Origin: Synechococcales cyanobacterium 340R_concoct_173_sub
GTDB lineage: Bacteria; Cyanobacteriota; Cyanobacteriia; Leptolyngbyales; Leptolyngbyaceae
Assembly (NCBI GenBank): GCA_025354065.1
Contig: JANXNM010000050.1
Span: forward strand, 1 to 7,839
DNA: 7,839 bases
Reading direction: 5' to 3'
The position numbers and the translations under genes are program-made. This document shows, piece after piece, positions 1 through 6,460 of the stretch (positions are counted from its first letter, which is position 1; each line of letters opens with the position of its first letter). The notes under the pieces were generated by a model. It was not told where the DNA came from. It was given only the letters and a program-made list of their open reading frames with translations, and made no database searches.

Positions 1-963
1 CAAGGCATGAATGGCTTCACTGCCACAACAGGCGGACGTGGCATCGCCCTAGATAAGTTCAGTGCCCCCCGAATCGCTATCAACCCCAAAGACCCCAACG
101 GAGTCGTCTGGATCGGCGATCGTTGGTACCGAGGTCGCACCGTCATCACGCCCACCAACGGAGGACTCAGCGCCATAAACTACGTAGACCTCGAAAGCTA
201 TCTCTACAGCGTTCTCGGCGGTGAAATGAACGGCAACTGGCCCCAAGAAGCCCTTAAAGCCCAAGCCGTCGCCGCCCGGTCCTATGCCCTCTTCCGTCGG
301 AACCGAGACGGTAATAGCAACTTCGATCTCTGCGACACCGCCCGCTGCCAAGTCTATCGGGGAGTCCAAGACGAATCCACCGGAACCCAAGCCGCTGTTA
401 ATGCCACGACCGGACAAGTTCTCACCTATAACGGCACCATCATCGAAGCCCTCTTTCATTCCTCTTCTGGCGGCCACACCGAAAATGTCGAAGATGTTTG
501 GGGCACCCGCGTCCCCTACCTCCGCGCCGTCCAAGACTATGATCAAAATGCCCCCGTCTATAGCTGGAACAAAATCATCAGCCGAACCGAACTCGGTAAT
601 ATTGTCGGACTCGGACCGATTACAGCCGTTAATCCTGTCGGTCAACCCACAGCCGGAGGCAGCTATCGCCAACTCGAATTCATCAGCAACGGCAGCAGAA
701 AACGAGTTACCACTGAAAACCTCCGCGATAGTCTAAATCTCCGCAGCGCTAAAATTACGATCGTTCCCCAAATTATCACCACTAAAAGCAGTCCTAAAGA
801 TCAAAGCACCACATCATTCATCATCCAAGGTAAAGGCTTTGGTCACGGACTCGGCATGAGTCAATACGGAGCTAAAGGCATGGCAGAACAAGGGCTTAAT
901 TACCAACAAATTGCCCTCCACTTCTTCCAAAATACTAAATTGGCCAAAATCGACCCACGCTAA
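1..963 (+). CDS. SpoIID/LytB-domain peptidoglycan-active protein, 5'-truncated by window edge
   Basis: This is a SpoIID/LytB-family protein. SpoIID itself is a lytic transglycosylase acting on denuded glycan strands in the cell wall. The frame is open back to base 1, so the visible Met at base 7 is internal and the N-terminus (probably with a signal peptide) lies outside. Counting from that Met, the family signatures are clear: the block around GGEMNGNWP (residues 71-79), with Glu73 (bases 223-225) at the position of SpoIID's catalytic Glu; KAQAVAARSYAL (84-95); QVYRGV (115-120); HSSSGGHTE (151-159); and the C-terminal GKGFGHGLGMSQYGAKGMA (275-293). The gene ends with TAA at 961-963. It is GC-rich with many C-ending codons (40 of 60 bases are G/C in 241-300), unlike everything downstream, so it is probably a resident chromosomal gene and not part of the following operon. 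The family call is secure. The cellular role in cyanobacteria (wall remodelling) is inferred. Confidence 0.93.
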   Translation, partial: QGMNGFTATTGGRGIALDKFSAPRIAINPKDPNGVVWIGDRWYRGRTVITPTNGGLSAINYVDLESYLYSVLGGEMNGNWPQEALKAQAVAARSYALFRRNRDGNSNFDLCDTARCQVYRGVQDESTGTQAAVNATTGQVLTYNGTIIEALFHSSSGGHTENVEDVWGTRVPYLRAVQDYDQNAPVYSWNKIISRTELGNIVGLGPITAVNPVGQPTAGGSYRQLEFISNGSRKRVTTENLRDSLNLRSAKITIVPQIITTKSSPKDQSTTSFIIQGKGFGHGLGMSQYGAKGMAEQGLNYQQIALHFFQNTKLAKIDPR

Positions 964-1255
964 CTGCTAATCCGCTCCGAATTTGGAATCGTTGTGGGAT
1001 CTTAGGCAGACTAGCGAAATTCTTTGTCATGGAATATACTGATGCTGTCGGTATAAAATCTAAATTTTGGCACTTAGGCGGATAATCTGTCGGTCTAAGA
1101 CTCTAAAAATCGGACTTATACGGAAACAATTCAGGCTAAGAGGTTGATCTGGGTAGTTATGCAGAAAATTGTCTATCTATATAGTTATCATAGTTCTTAG
1201 TTTATGATTGGAAAAGATAATCTAAAAAATTTGTCAAGATAAAAATTTAACTCTC
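964..1255. other. Intergenic spacer with short direct repeats and likely operon promoter region
   Basis: This stretch of about 290 bases holds no convincing gene. It contains an exact 8-base direct repeat, CTGTCGGT, at 1045-1052 and 1087-1094 (42 bases apart), each copy followed by TCTAAA (1059-1064 and 1102-1107), and a second pair starting CTTAGGC (1001 and 1073). Bases 1170-1255 become very AT-rich and include several -10-like hexamers (TATCAT 1186-1191, GATAAT 1216-1221), but none has a good -35 at 16-18 bases. The operon promoter probably lies here; its exact position cannot be assigned. No rho-independent terminator for the upstream gene is visible. Confidence 0.5.
1045..1107. repeat. 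Imperfect direct repeat, two copies about 42 bases apart
   Basis: CTGTCGGT occurs at 1045-1052 and 1087-1094, and TCTAAA follows at 1059-1064 and 1102-1107, so each unit is about 20 bases with a variable middle. A 42-base spacing is close to four DNA helical turns, which would put the two copies on the same face. They may be operator sites for a regulator of the downstream operon, or a chance repeat. The sequence shows only the repetition. Confidence 0.4.
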
Positions 1256-3199
1256 ATGATCCCTTTAGATAATTCGATACAGAATATAAGCATTTGTACT
1301 TGCTTAGAATTAATAAATGAGTTTTGGCGTTTAGAGGGGGATGCAGGTCTACAGCGTAAGCTATTCGCCGATTTCGCTGAAAATAATCCTGACGCTTTTT
1401 CTTCTTTTGCAGAAATTTTAGCTCAAAGCACTTCTAAAGTATTACGAGCTTTGGCTATGCAAGGTTTAGGTCAAATACCTTTGCAAAATTGTCCAAACTA
1501 CCAAGGAGAGGATCTCAAAGGCTTTTTTAAGACGCTTTTTGCGGAGTTAAGAAGTTCATCTGATCTTCTCAAGTGGAGTGCCTGTAAGGTCGTATCTGAA
1601 ATTGTCCCTCCAATTATTCTAGAATCTCGCCAATTATGGGAGCAAGGCGAACCACTTGATAGGACTGAACTATCAAGATCTGTTCGTCAAATGCAAAGTA
1701 CTTATACCAACAAGATTAATTACTTTGACATTCACAAACGTGGTAAGCATGGAAATGAGCCTGAGTATGAGAGGTATTTAGAATATTGGGTATATTGTGA
1801 TACTTCTGCACTCTTTACTGAAGATTCAAACTCAGACAATTATCGTTCTATTGTTGAACATGCTCTAGCTAAATTGCAGGGTTATGGCATAATTTTGGCT
1901 CTAGGCTGTCAAGGACTATATACTACTAACAAGATTGTTCAAGATGCTACATTAAGACAGGCAAGATTGACATACACAACAGATGACAATCAAAAGCTTC
2001 TTTACGATCACTTGGCTTGGTATATTGAGAATTCAACTCATGCTGATAATCTTCGTGTTCATGCCGCCGAGACGTTTAATCTTACTGGAAATTGGAAGCC
2101 TGTAATAGACAAATTTAAAATTTTGTCAAATTTTTTGTTGGGAAGTCAGGTATTGCGTGATGGTGCAATCAAGATACTATTACCTCAAAAAAGTGCATTG
2201 CAACAAAATATAAGTGATGCTGCAATCCTTTTAACAGCTTTTATTCATCTAAGAGATTATAAATTAAATAATACGGCAAATCTGGAAAAACTTTCACTGA
2301 CTAAGATAGAAAGATTCTTCAAAACTGCCAATGGTGATTTGTCATTAATAAATAAAATTGCTGATCTCGGCAAGCAGTCAGCGACAGATTTAAGTAAAAA
2401 ATTAAACTCTGATGCTAATTATGCTAAACAACATATTCAAGACTTGCAGAATCAGCATATTGATCAAATCCAAAATTGGTTAAAACGTCTTGATCAGGCA
2501 TATCAAGATTTCCAAAAACCAAAGAAAAATCAAGCTGCTTTAGACAAAGTTTACAATGATGTTAGTAAATTAGACACCTCTATTTACAATGATATTACTA
2601 GTATCTCCGATCAAGATGCAAGGCATAGCAAAGATTATGAAACTCTGGAAGAATCTAAGCTTTTGCTTGCTCGCTTGGAAAGTTTGCGTAAAAGTGTTGA
2701 AATTAAACTTAGTCCTCCTAGCAGCTTAACTACTTCTGGAGAGTCAACCAATTTAAGAGAAAGAACTCCAGTGACAGTTATATGGGCTGTATCAATAATT
2801 GTATTGACGGCTATAAGCCACCCTGCAAAAACTTGGTTATTATATAATCCTGTTGCTCCACCAGGTTCATCTAGTGGTAACGTTTCTTCTAATTCATCAT
2901 CTAGTACTCAAAGTATTTCAAGCTCTTGGTACAACACAGGTTTTCCAAAGCCAAATGGCTGTGGTGGTGGTACTTCTAGTAATGGTCAGTGGCATCCTGT
3001 TTTTGTTAAATACAACGTTTCTAATTGGCAAGGAATTATTGAAAATCACTGTGGTGATATTGGAACTGCTCAAAGCAAAGAAATAGCCAATGAAAAAGGT
3101 CAAATTCAAGTAGCTTCTTTTGGCAATAGGCAAGATGCAGAAGGTTTTGCTGCTTACATGAAATCTCAGTATGGTAGCGGTTGGGTTGGAAAAAATTAG
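1256..3199 (+). CDS. Membrane-anchored helical-repeat protein with periplasmic SPOR-like C-terminal domain
   Basis: This 647-residue protein is the first gene of the operon. Residues about 10-120 and 260-320 are amphipathic helices resembling HEAT-type repeats (for example KVLRALAMQGLGQI at 61-74 and LRVHAAETF at 266-274). Residues about 340-480 are charged and Gln/Lys-rich, with coiled-coil character. One membrane span is predicted at about 505-523 (bases 2768-2824). Arg501 and Arg503 just before it favour a cytosolic N-terminus. A Ser/Asn-rich linker (537-557) follows, then an extracytoplasmic domain with Cys569 and Cys599, which could form a disulfide, and a SPOR-like end containing GQIQVASFGNRQDAEGFAAY (615-634). 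SPOR domains bind peptidoglycan lacking stem peptides, often at septa. The protein could therefore dock the operon's machine at the cell wall. No enzymatic motif is seen. ATG 1256 has no clear Shine-Dalgarno, but in-frame stops precede it. The repeat-type call is tentative; the topology is fairly firm. Confidence 0.72.
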   Translation: MIPLDNSIQNISICTCLELINEFWRLEGDAGLQRKLFADFAENNPDAFSSFAEILAQSTSKVLRALAMQGLGQIPLQNCPNYQGEDLKGFFKTLFAELRSSSDLLKWSACKVVSEIVPPIILESRQLWEQGEPLDRTELSRSVRQMQSTYTNKINYFDIHKRGKHGNEPEYERYLEYWVYCDTSALFTEDSNSDNYRSIVEHALAKLQGYGIILALGCQGLYTTNKIVQDATLRQARLTYTTDDNQKLLYDHLAWYIENSTHADNLRVHAAETFNLTGNWKPVIDKFKILSNFLLGSQVLRDGAIKILLPQKSALQQNISDAAILLTAFIHLRDYKLNNTANLEKLSLTKIERFFKTANGDLSLINKIADLGKQSATDLSKKLNSDANYAKQHIQDLQNQHIDQIQNWLKRLDQAYQDFQKPKKNQAALDKVYNDVSKLDTSIYNDITSISDQDARHSKDYETLEESKLLLARLESLRKSVEIKLSPPSSLTTSGESTNLRERTPVTVIWAVSIIVLTAISHPAKTWLLYNPVAPPGSSSGNVSSNSSSSTQSISSSWYNTGFPKPNGCGGGTSSNGQWHPVFVKYNVSNWQGIIENHCGDIGTAQSKEIANEKGQIQVASFGNRQDAEGFAAYMKSQYGSGWVGKN

Positions 3200-3204
3200 C
3201 AAAT

Positions 3205-3210
3205 AGGAAA
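3205..3210 (+). promoter_or_regulatory. Ribosome binding site for the small membrane protein
   Basis: AGGAAA lies 4 bases before ATG 3215, inside the 15-base gap after the preceding stop codon. It supports this start and translation from the shared transcript. Confidence 0.55.
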
Positions 3211-3214
3211 ATTT

Positions 3215-3502
3215 ATGGGATATGCTTTAGCGATTTTAATAGGAATAGTCTTGATTTATTATGTGTATTTGGTAATTCTGTATTTGGCTTATATTTCTGC
3301 TCTTTGGTTAGTCAGTTTTGTAGATTCATATCAGATTTTCTTTTATGGGTTTAGTGTACTTTTGTTTGCTTTTTCTGCTGTGTGGACATCTAAAGCGATG
3401 GGTATAGAACGCGACGAAAAAATAAAGAAAGAAGCCTATCAATTACTCTGTGGTAGTTTAGAAATTATTAAAGATACACTCTCTAGAAATTGGAAAAAAT
3501 AG
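3215..3502 (+). CDS. Small two-span membrane protein
   Basis: This 95-residue protein belongs to no family I recognise. Residues about 4-34 form one long, very hydrophobic stretch rich in Ile, Leu and Tyr. A second span covers about 40-57. The rest (58-95) is charged and helical, with Lys60, Arg66, Lys69, Lys71 and Lys72 just after the second span, so by the positive-inside rule the C-terminal tail is probably cytosolic and both ends lie inside. It sits 15 bases after the SPOR-like anchor gene and 7 bases before the FtsK-like ATPase gene. Because that ATPase has no membrane segments of its own, this protein is a plausible membrane partner or pore subunit for it. That role is inferred from position and topology only. 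Confidence 0.75.
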   Translation: MGYALAILIGIVLIYYVYLVILYLAYISALWLVSFVDSYQIFFYGFSVLLFAFSAVWTSKAMGIERDEKIKKEAYQLLCGSLEIIKDTLSRNWKK

Positions 3503-3505
3503 GAG
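3501..3505 (+). promoter_or_regulatory. Ribosome binding site for the FtsK-like ATPase, overlapping the upstream stop codon
   Basis: AGGAG sits 4 bases before ATG 3510 and shares bases with the TAG stop (3500-3502) of the small membrane protein gene. This arrangement is typical of translationally coupled genes and fixes the ATPase start. Confidence 0.7.
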
Positions 3506-3509
3506 AAAA

Positions 3510-5489
3510 ATGTCAAACAATCATCACATCAACTTCCAAATAACTCACAAGAATAAATCCGACAAAACTTTAAAAGAGAACAATAATTCAACTCTGCTAG
3601 TTCGTCGTGCTATAAACGCAATTTGCGGCATTTTTTCTGACAGCCAGTTACTTGTAAATACAACATTTGCTATTCGATACCTAAAAAGTGAAGATAATAT
3701 TTCATCACCAGTGAAAACATATTTTTCAGTTAGCCGTTTGCACAATAATTTTTCTTCAGAAGAACTCGAATCGATTCAATCAAATGTTGAGACGACCTTA
3801 GGAAATGTTTATAAAATATCTCTGTGTCAACTTGATTGGCAACAATCTCTTTGTACCAATGCAGTTAGTCAAATTATCAAAGATGAATTTTTTGACCTGT
3901 CAAACAACCTATATGCCCCTAAATTTCTGAAAGCTTCAAATGCTGCTGATTTCCATCAAATTATAAATTTCATGGAAAGTAAAGATAGCAGAACAGCCTT
4001 AGAAGTTTGTTTGCAGCCTTATCATTCTCCCACAGAGAAAGTAAGATGGATGCAAGCGATCGAGCAAATGATCCAAACAATTCAATCTGATGGTTCTTCT
4101 AAATCTAATTTTGGTCATGCTCTTGCAGATTATCAAGCATATCAAAAATACTATTCTCGTGATACAACTCTTCCCTCTCTTTTCAACTATTCCATAAAGG
4201 CATATGGAGAAAAGCAAAGTCATGTTCAAGCCTTGTTAAATGCATTTAGAGATAGTGCTATTTCTCAAGACAACGTAGTAGATTGCTTAGTTAAAAGCTT
4301 AACGCCTCAGGAAAATGCACTAGTTAAGGTTAGTAACACTGAAGATATAGAAAGACCTGAATGGCAGAATATTGCTTTAGTCCCTATCAAAAAAACAGTC
4401 AATGCTCCTAAAAAAGGCTGGGAAGTGCTTGGCAATGGATCTCTTAATATTGACAATTTGTTTGCAACTGGCATAGGTTTGCAGCAAATCACTAGTTCAA
4501 ATCCTCAAATGCAAGCACTACCACAGGGTACAAATCAGCCTACTAGTCAAGGTCAACTGTTTCCTAGTCAAGGTGGGCAAATAACACAAAATCAAGCACA
4601 AACACCAATTACTATTGCGGATCTAAAGCCTTTACATAAAATGGTCTGCTTAGAGGAAATACAAGGATTTCTTAATTTACGAGTTTCAGAATCTATCACA
4701 ACAACCGACTTCCCTCACTCTTTCACGATTCATGATGTGATCAATCAATTTGGTCATCTAATTACTGAAGATACCTATGTAGCAGGAATAGATCGAGATG
4801 GTAATCCTTGCATATCCGACTTTAGCAAACTTGCTCATCGCCTTGTAGGGGGCATGAATGGAACAGGCAAGACAAATTATATTCTTTCTGTTGTTTATCA
4901 ATTTCTTCATGCGAACCCAGACAGAGAAGTATTTATGATTGATTTTCAAGCAGGACTTCATTATGAATACACAATCAAAAAGCGTAAAAATGTAGAAATG
5001 GTGACTAACTTTGAAGACTGCGACAAACTTCTAAAAAAGATGCTAGAAAAGCACGCAGAAAGAAGAACTGAAATGACAACGCATAAATGCAGAGGACGTA
5101 AGGAACTTTTCGACAAAATAGGTATCAGACAAAATGCAGTTTTAGTGATTATTGATGAAGCATTTTACATTAAGACTCTGGATCGCACTGACAAAAAGAA
5201 AATTGAAGATAATCTCAATATACTTGCTGCACAGGCTCGTGTAACAGGAATTCATATTCTTTATAGTACCCAAACCCCTACTTCAGATGTGATTGATTCT
5301 CAAACTTTAAATAATATTGGAGAGAGAGTTTTGCTTGCAATTGAATCGCCATCTGATAGTAGAAGAATAATTGGTACTGATGAGGCGTATGAACTACCAT
5401 TAGTCCCCAAAGGTAGAGCTTTATTTAGGGGATTAGATCGTTTCCCAGTTCAGATTGCTACACCCCTTGTACCTGATGAAGTGTGGTAA
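3510..5489 (+). CDS. FtsK/SpoIIIE-type ATPase (P-loop motor) with a divergent N-terminal region
   Basis: This 659-residue ATPase has a C-terminal motor matching the FtsK/SpoIIIE-HerA group, which forms hexameric rings that pump DNA or, in type VII secretion, proteins. Motor features in order: the strand YVAGIDRDGNP (423-433) that precedes the P-loop in FtsK; Walker A GMNGTGKT (448-455, bases 4851-4874); the region after DFQAGLHYEY (478-487) with EKHAERR (513-519); Walker B VLVIIDE (544-550, bases 5139-5159); ARVTGIHIL (576-584); the sensor-like STQTPTSDVI (586-595); and SPSDSRRIIG (613-622). Residues 1-300 are soluble, mixed alpha/beta and of no family I recognise. A Gln/Asn-rich linker (about 324-366) separates the halves. 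There are no membrane spans and no C-terminal winged-helix (gamma) domain, so this is not the cell-division FtsK, which has both. Membrane contact probably comes from the two upstream genes. The ATPase family is secure. Whether it moves DNA or protein is unknown. Confidence 0.88.
   Translation: MSNNHHINFQITHKNKSDKTLKENNNSTLLVRRAINAICGIFSDSQLLVNTTFAIRYLKSEDNISSPVKTYFSVSRLHNNFSSEELESIQSNVETTLGNVYKISLCQLDWQQSLCTNAVSQIIKDEFFDLSNNLYAPKFLKASNAADFHQIINFMESKDSRTALEVCLQPYHSPTEKVRWMQAIEQMIQTIQSDGSSKSNFGHALADYQAYQKYYSRDTTLPSLFNYSIKAYGEKQSHVQALLNAFRDSAISQDNVVDCLVKSLTPQENALVKVSNTEDIERPEWQNIALVPIKKTVNAPKKGWEVLGNGSLNIDNLFATGIGLQQITSSNPQMQALPQGTNQPTSQGQLFPSQGGQITQNQAQTPITIADLKPLHKMVCLEEIQGFLNLRVSESITTTDFPHSFTIHDVINQFGHLITEDTYVAGIDRDGNPCISDFSKLAHRLVGGMNGTGKTNYILSVVYQFLHANPDREVFMIDFQAGLHYEYTIKKRKNVEMVTNFEDCDKLLKKMLEKHAERRTEMTTHKCRGRKELFDKIGIRQNAVLVIIDEAFYIKTLDRTDKKKIEDNLNILAAQARVTGIHILYSTQTPTSDVIDSQTLNNIGERVLLAIESPSDSRRIIGTDEAYELPLVPKGRALFRGLDRFPVQIATPLVPDEVW
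4543..4574 (+). repeat. Short in-frame direct repeat in the ATPase linker
   Basis: CTAGTCAAGGT occurs at 4543-4553 and 4564-4574, exactly 21 bases (7 codons) apart. It encodes two related heptapeptides, TSQGQLF and PSQGGQI, in the Gln-rich linker between the N-terminal region and the motor. This suggests linker growth by slippage or small duplication. Confidence 0.6.
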
Positions 5490-5528
5490 TATCCAACTTA
5501 GAATTTACTAACATAATCCAAATTTTTT

Positions 5529-5759
5529 ATGGCTAATACTGTTTATGATGGGATAGATGAATTCAATGAAACTATGAAGAAAGTTGTTAATCTTGTTGAA
5601 GAAGCAAAATCAAGAATACAGAGTATTGATGATGTTGGTTTCGGTGAAGCATCCTCAAAGGTAAAAGCAATTGATGAAATTTGTGAGGCTGCAAAAAAGC
5701 AGTTGGATGAAGCCGCAGCCATAGCAGAAGAAGTTCTACAAAAACTTGGGCGCAGATAA
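5529..5759 (+). CDS. Small helical-hairpin protein, WXG100-like in architecture
   Basis: This acidic 76-residue protein is almost entirely helical. Residues about 6-33 and 42-74 form two amphipathic helices with heptad-like hydrophobic spacing, joined by a short glycine-bearing turn, DDVGFGEASS (34-43). Size, two-helix layout and location 39 bases after an FtsK-type ATPase gene recall WXG100/ESAT-6-like proteins, which FtsK-type ATPases handle in type VII secretion. However, the classical central WxG is absent (the turn has GFG), as is the C-terminal YxxxD/E signal, so membership is not established. Cys53 in the second helix lines up with a Cys in the N-terminal region of the nuclease-like protein at 6461. 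No membrane span or catalytic motif is present. It could instead be a simple coiled-coil adaptor. ATG 5529 lacks a clear Shine-Dalgarno. The gene itself is well supported by position and codon use. Confidence 0.72.
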   Translation: MANTVYDGIDEFNETMKKVVNLVEEAKSRIQSIDDVGFGEASSKVKAIDEICEAAKKQLDEAAAIAEEVLQKLGRR

Positions 5760-5762
5760 ATT

Positions 5763-6095
5763 ATGCTGTTGCCAATAGATTCTGTAATTGCCGAAGAAAA
5801 AATAACCGAATATCTGTTGGTGCTTCTGCCCAAAGATGACAAATCACAATTTCTTCAGAAAGCAGAATACATCTTAGAAAATTGGCAACAGTTAGAAGCT
5901 GATTTGCGATCGCAAATTTTAACGCAACCTGCACAATTCCTAGAAGAAACGAGTTATGGTAGAAAATATAAAATTGATGCGACTCTCAAAGGTCTCAATG
6001 GTATAGAGCTTGAGGTTATTACCATTTGGATGACAACAAATCAACAAACAAAATTTGTTATATTAGTTCCTAGACGTTTTAGCGATCAGGAGTAA
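5763..6095 (+). CDS. DUF6883-like protein
   Basis: This 110-residue protein starts 3 bases after the preceding stop. The pattern matches what I recall of DUF6883: an early KITEYLL helix (13-19), a Trp-containing helical middle (EYILENWQQLEADLR, 35-49), then a beta section GRKYKIDATLKGLNG (66-80), a VITIWM strand (85-90) and a final KFVILVPRR strand (97-105). DUF6883 proteins are small, uncharacterised and recurrently paired with a DUF4926 gene, as here, which has the look of a toxin/antitoxin or effector/immunity pair. No catalytic residues are known to me, so which partner would be the toxin is not claimed. A HIP1 palindrome lies inside the gene. The family call comes from memory of the motif order and should be treated as probable. 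The function is unknown. Confidence 0.7.
   Translation: MLLPIDSVIAEEKITEYLLVLLPKDDKSQFLQKAEYILENWQQLEADLRSQILTQPAQFLEETSYGRKYKIDATLKGLNGIELEVITIWMTTNQQTKFVILVPRRFSDQE
5902..5917. repeat. HIP1 palindrome (cyanobacterial signature)
   Basis: The octamer GCGATCGC (5906-5913) lies at the centre of the perfect 16-base palindrome ATTTGCGATCGCAAAT. HIP1 octamers are strongly over-represented in many cyanobacterial genomes, including inside genes. Seven-base cores GCGATCG also occur at 116, 4056, 6181 and 7612. Together they support a cyanobacterial host, and show that the AT-rich operon also carries the host signature. Confidence 0.7.
6088..6092 (+). promoter_or_regulatory. Ribosome binding site for the DUF4926-like gene
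   Basis: AGGAG lies 7 bases before ATG 6100, within the last codons of the DUF6883-like gene, whose TAA stop is at 6093-6095. The spacing is ideal and suggests the two genes are translated as a coupled pair. Confidence 0.7.
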
Positions 6096-6099
6096 TTAC

Positions 6100-6429
6100 A
6101 TGAAACCTAGATATCCTTTATTCTCCGAAGTCGTTTTATTGCATGACATCCCAGCCCATAACTTGAAATGTGGCTCAGTTGCGATCGTTGTAGAACAATA
6201 TGATGCAGCTGAGCCGCAGCAATGTGGTTATAGCCTAGAAGGATTTGACATTCCGAATGTGACAATTGAAGTTGCTGAGTCCCAAGTCACTTCTGTAGAG
6301 AAATGGCAAAAAGAGATGGAGATTTTAGAAAAACTACATCAATTGAGTGTTGTAAAGCTAGTGCATTTAGATTCCTATATTGAGAGATTACTAAGCGAAG
6401 AACCTAACGAAAAGAGAAAGGCATCTTAG
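6100..6429 (+). CDS. DUF4926-like protein with helical C-terminal extension
   Basis: This 109-residue protein starts 4 bases after the DUF6883-like gene. Residues about 7-66 resemble DUF4926, a small all-beta domain: LFSEVVLLHDIPAHNLKCGS (7-26) matches the usual pattern of a strand, 'D-I/L-P', 'gLk-G', then a 'vVe-Yd' strand (VVEQYD, 30-35), followed by an aromatic strand around CGYSLEGFD (42-50). Residues about 66-109 add a charged helical tail (EKWQKEMEILEKLHQL, 67-82) that I would not expect in the short typical members of about 70-80 residues. The domain has no catalytic motif known to me and is commonly found beside DUF6883. An immunity or antitoxin-like role is a guess from that pairing. 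It carries a good Shine-Dalgarno and ends in TAG at 6427-6429. Confidence 0.7.
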   Translation: MKPRYPLFSEVVLLHDIPAHNLKCGSVAIVVEQYDAAEPQQCGYSLEGFDIPNVTIEVAESQVTSVEKWQKEMEILEKLHQLSVVKLVHLDSYIERLLSEEPNEKRKAS

Positions 6430-6460
6430 TTTAAATTCATTATTCATGCAATAAATTTTT

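Noticed and set aside
49..672. Long open frame on the - strand (207 codons) antisense to the SpoIID-type gene
   Set aside because: It arises from the GC-rich codon pattern of the sense gene. Its protein has a Gly/Asp/Val-rich shadow composition and no recognisable motif, while the + strand reading has unmistakable SpoIID motifs.
284..736. Overlapping + strand open frame inside the SpoIID-type gene
   Set aside because: A Pro/Ser/Lys-rich shadow of the real frame, with no start signal and no family likeness.
1024..1057. Promoter formed by TTGTCA (1024-1029) and TATAAA (1052-1057)
   Set aside because: The 22-base spacing is too long for a standard sigma-70-type promoter.
2853..3202. Small open frames on both strands over the SPOR-like tail
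   Set aside because: They overlap a frame with clear SPOR-like conservation, have biased composition and no ribosome binding site.
3510..5489. Housekeeping division FtsK
   Set aside because: There are no N-terminal membrane spans, no gamma domain, and the operon context is unrelated to division genes.
5543..5842. A - strand open frame of 99 codons opposite the hairpin and DUF6883-like genes
   Set aside because: It is Ser-rich, antisense to two well-packed operon genes, and shows no family features.
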